Source: JBBQKP01 sp038326995 (GTDB lineage Bacteria; Planctomycetota; Phycisphaerae; Tepidisphaerales; Tepidisphaeraceae). Taken from it: a DNA stretch of 6,202 bases. Under the pieces are notes generated by a model that saw nothing but the letters and a program-made list of their open reading frames with translations, searched no databases and was not told where the DNA came from. The position numbers and the translations under genes are program-made. This document shows positions 5,691 to 6,202 of the stretch, piece after piece. The stretch covers positions 1-6,202 of the forward strand of contig JBBQKP010000204.1 in the NCBI GenBank assembly GCA_038326995.1. The letters run 5' to 3'. Numbering within the stretch: position 1 is the stretch's first letter; each line of letters starts with the position of its first letter.

Positions 5691-5719
5691 GTTATAGGCA
5701 AGCAGTATTACTTTGCGAG
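5691..5719 (-). promoter_or_regulatory. Possible promoter for the exporter operon
   Basis: On the - strand TATAAC (5696-5691) is a fair -10 element. A -35 at the usual distance would fall in the last codons of the upstream gene, where only weak candidates such as TCGCAA (5718-5713) occur. Transcription starting near 5684 would give a leader of about 40 bases made up almost entirely of the hairpin at 5651-5678. Weak evidence. Confidence 0.22.
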
Positions 5720-6202
5720 CGTTTCGAGGCTTGCGAGAATCTGGTCGAGCACCGGCTTGATCTTCTCGTTCGCGCCCGGGATCGCGTTGACCTTCTCAAT
5801 CGCGGACTTGATCGGCGCCGCAAGGCCAATCAGCTCGCTGGTGAATTTGGATTTCTCGTCCGCGGGAATGAGCCTGGTCATGTCTTCGAGGGAGGTGAGC
5901 TTGGCGGCGACGGCCTTGAGCCTGGGCACGGCCGCCTCGGCGGAGGCGATGTCCTTGATGTTGCCCAGTTCGGTCGTGAGCGAAGTCAACGCTTCCTTCG
6001 CGGAGGCGGTCGCGGTTTGGACCACATTTTCGGACAGCGGATCAATTGGCATGGCCGGAATCTCGGGCATGTCATCCACGGCAGAAGGGATCGACATCGA
6101 TGCGGGAATAGACGGGTTCGATTGCGGCTTGGTGAAGTACCAGAACGACAAGGCTGCCAGCGCCACCAGCGCGACCACCGGAACCAGGAAGCCCGTGCCG
6201 CC
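5708..6202 (-). CDS. Membrane-anchored helical protein of unknown function (5' truncated by window)
   Basis: The frame is open from the window edge to TAA at 5710-5708, giving 164 visible residues. A GTG at 6178 is a possible start, but the frame continues upstream and starting there would cut into the membrane segment, so the true start probably lies outside the window. In order: a hydrophobic helix (FLVPVVALVALAALSFWYF, visible residues 5-23), a Pro/Met/Asp-rich linker to about residue 56, then about 108 residues of Ala/Leu/Lys/Glu-rich sequence predicted as amphipathic helices, ending in an IPGANEKIKPVLDQILASL segment. There is no Cys lipobox or catalytic motif. A single N-terminal anchor with a periplasmic helical domain is likely. 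I do not recognise the family. It precedes the exporter genes by 62 bases on the same strand, but a terminator-like hairpin lies between, so shared function is uncertain. Confidence 0.8.
   Translation of the reverse strand, partial: GGTGFLVPVVALVALAALSFWYFTKPQSNPSIPASMSIPSAVDDMPEIPAMPIDPLSENVVQTATASAKEALTSLTTELGNIKDIASAEAAVPRLKAVAAKLTSLEDMTRLIPADEKSKFTSELIGLAAPIKSAIEKVNAIPGANEKIKPVLDQILASLETLAK

Overview
The window is GC-rich bacterial chromosome with ordinary housekeeping and transport genes. The organism is probably a planctomycete. This inference rests on a DUF1844 protein with the N-terminal Asp-Trp-Lys motif and the KTKGNLT core, on Shine-Dalgarno-poor starts, and on dispersed GTAG/GTGG-headed hairpin repeats between genes. 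The phylum is not proven by anything here.

Left part, + strand (1-1758): the window opens in the last 28 codons of what looks like a ClpB-type AAA+ disaggregase. About 660 bases without a convincing gene follow. They hold four 12-bp tandem repeats that run straight into an inverted pair of REP-like hairpins (238-311), then anonymous sequence, then a 10-bp-periodic patch (631-670) and a small palindrome (706-719). Next come two small + strand genes: a protein resembling the C-terminal part of DUF1444/YtpQ proteins (753-1277), and a DUF1844 protein (1348-1758) with a possible promoter almost on its start codon.

Middle (1759-1935): the DUF1844 gene and the ABC operon converge on a gap holding a second inverted REP-like doublet (1819-1878), of a different sequence family from the first.

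Right part, - strand (6202 down to 1936): a partial gene for a membrane-anchored helical protein of unknown function comes first. A 62-base gap with a strong hairpin follows, then two ABC exporter half-transporters whose genes overlap by ATGA. The two subunits should form a heterodimeric exporter. The first has Asp at the catalytic Glu position of Walker B, and the second has LSTGQ instead of LSGGQ. Both changes map to the same composite ATP site, leaving one consensus and one degenerate site, as in the TM287/288 and BmrCD class. The substrate cannot be read from the sequence.

I see no defence island, CRISPR array, integrase, tRNA or rRNA. The most noteworthy items are the two REP-like families, the hairpin pressed against the transporter start codon, and the matched degeneracy of the exporter pair.
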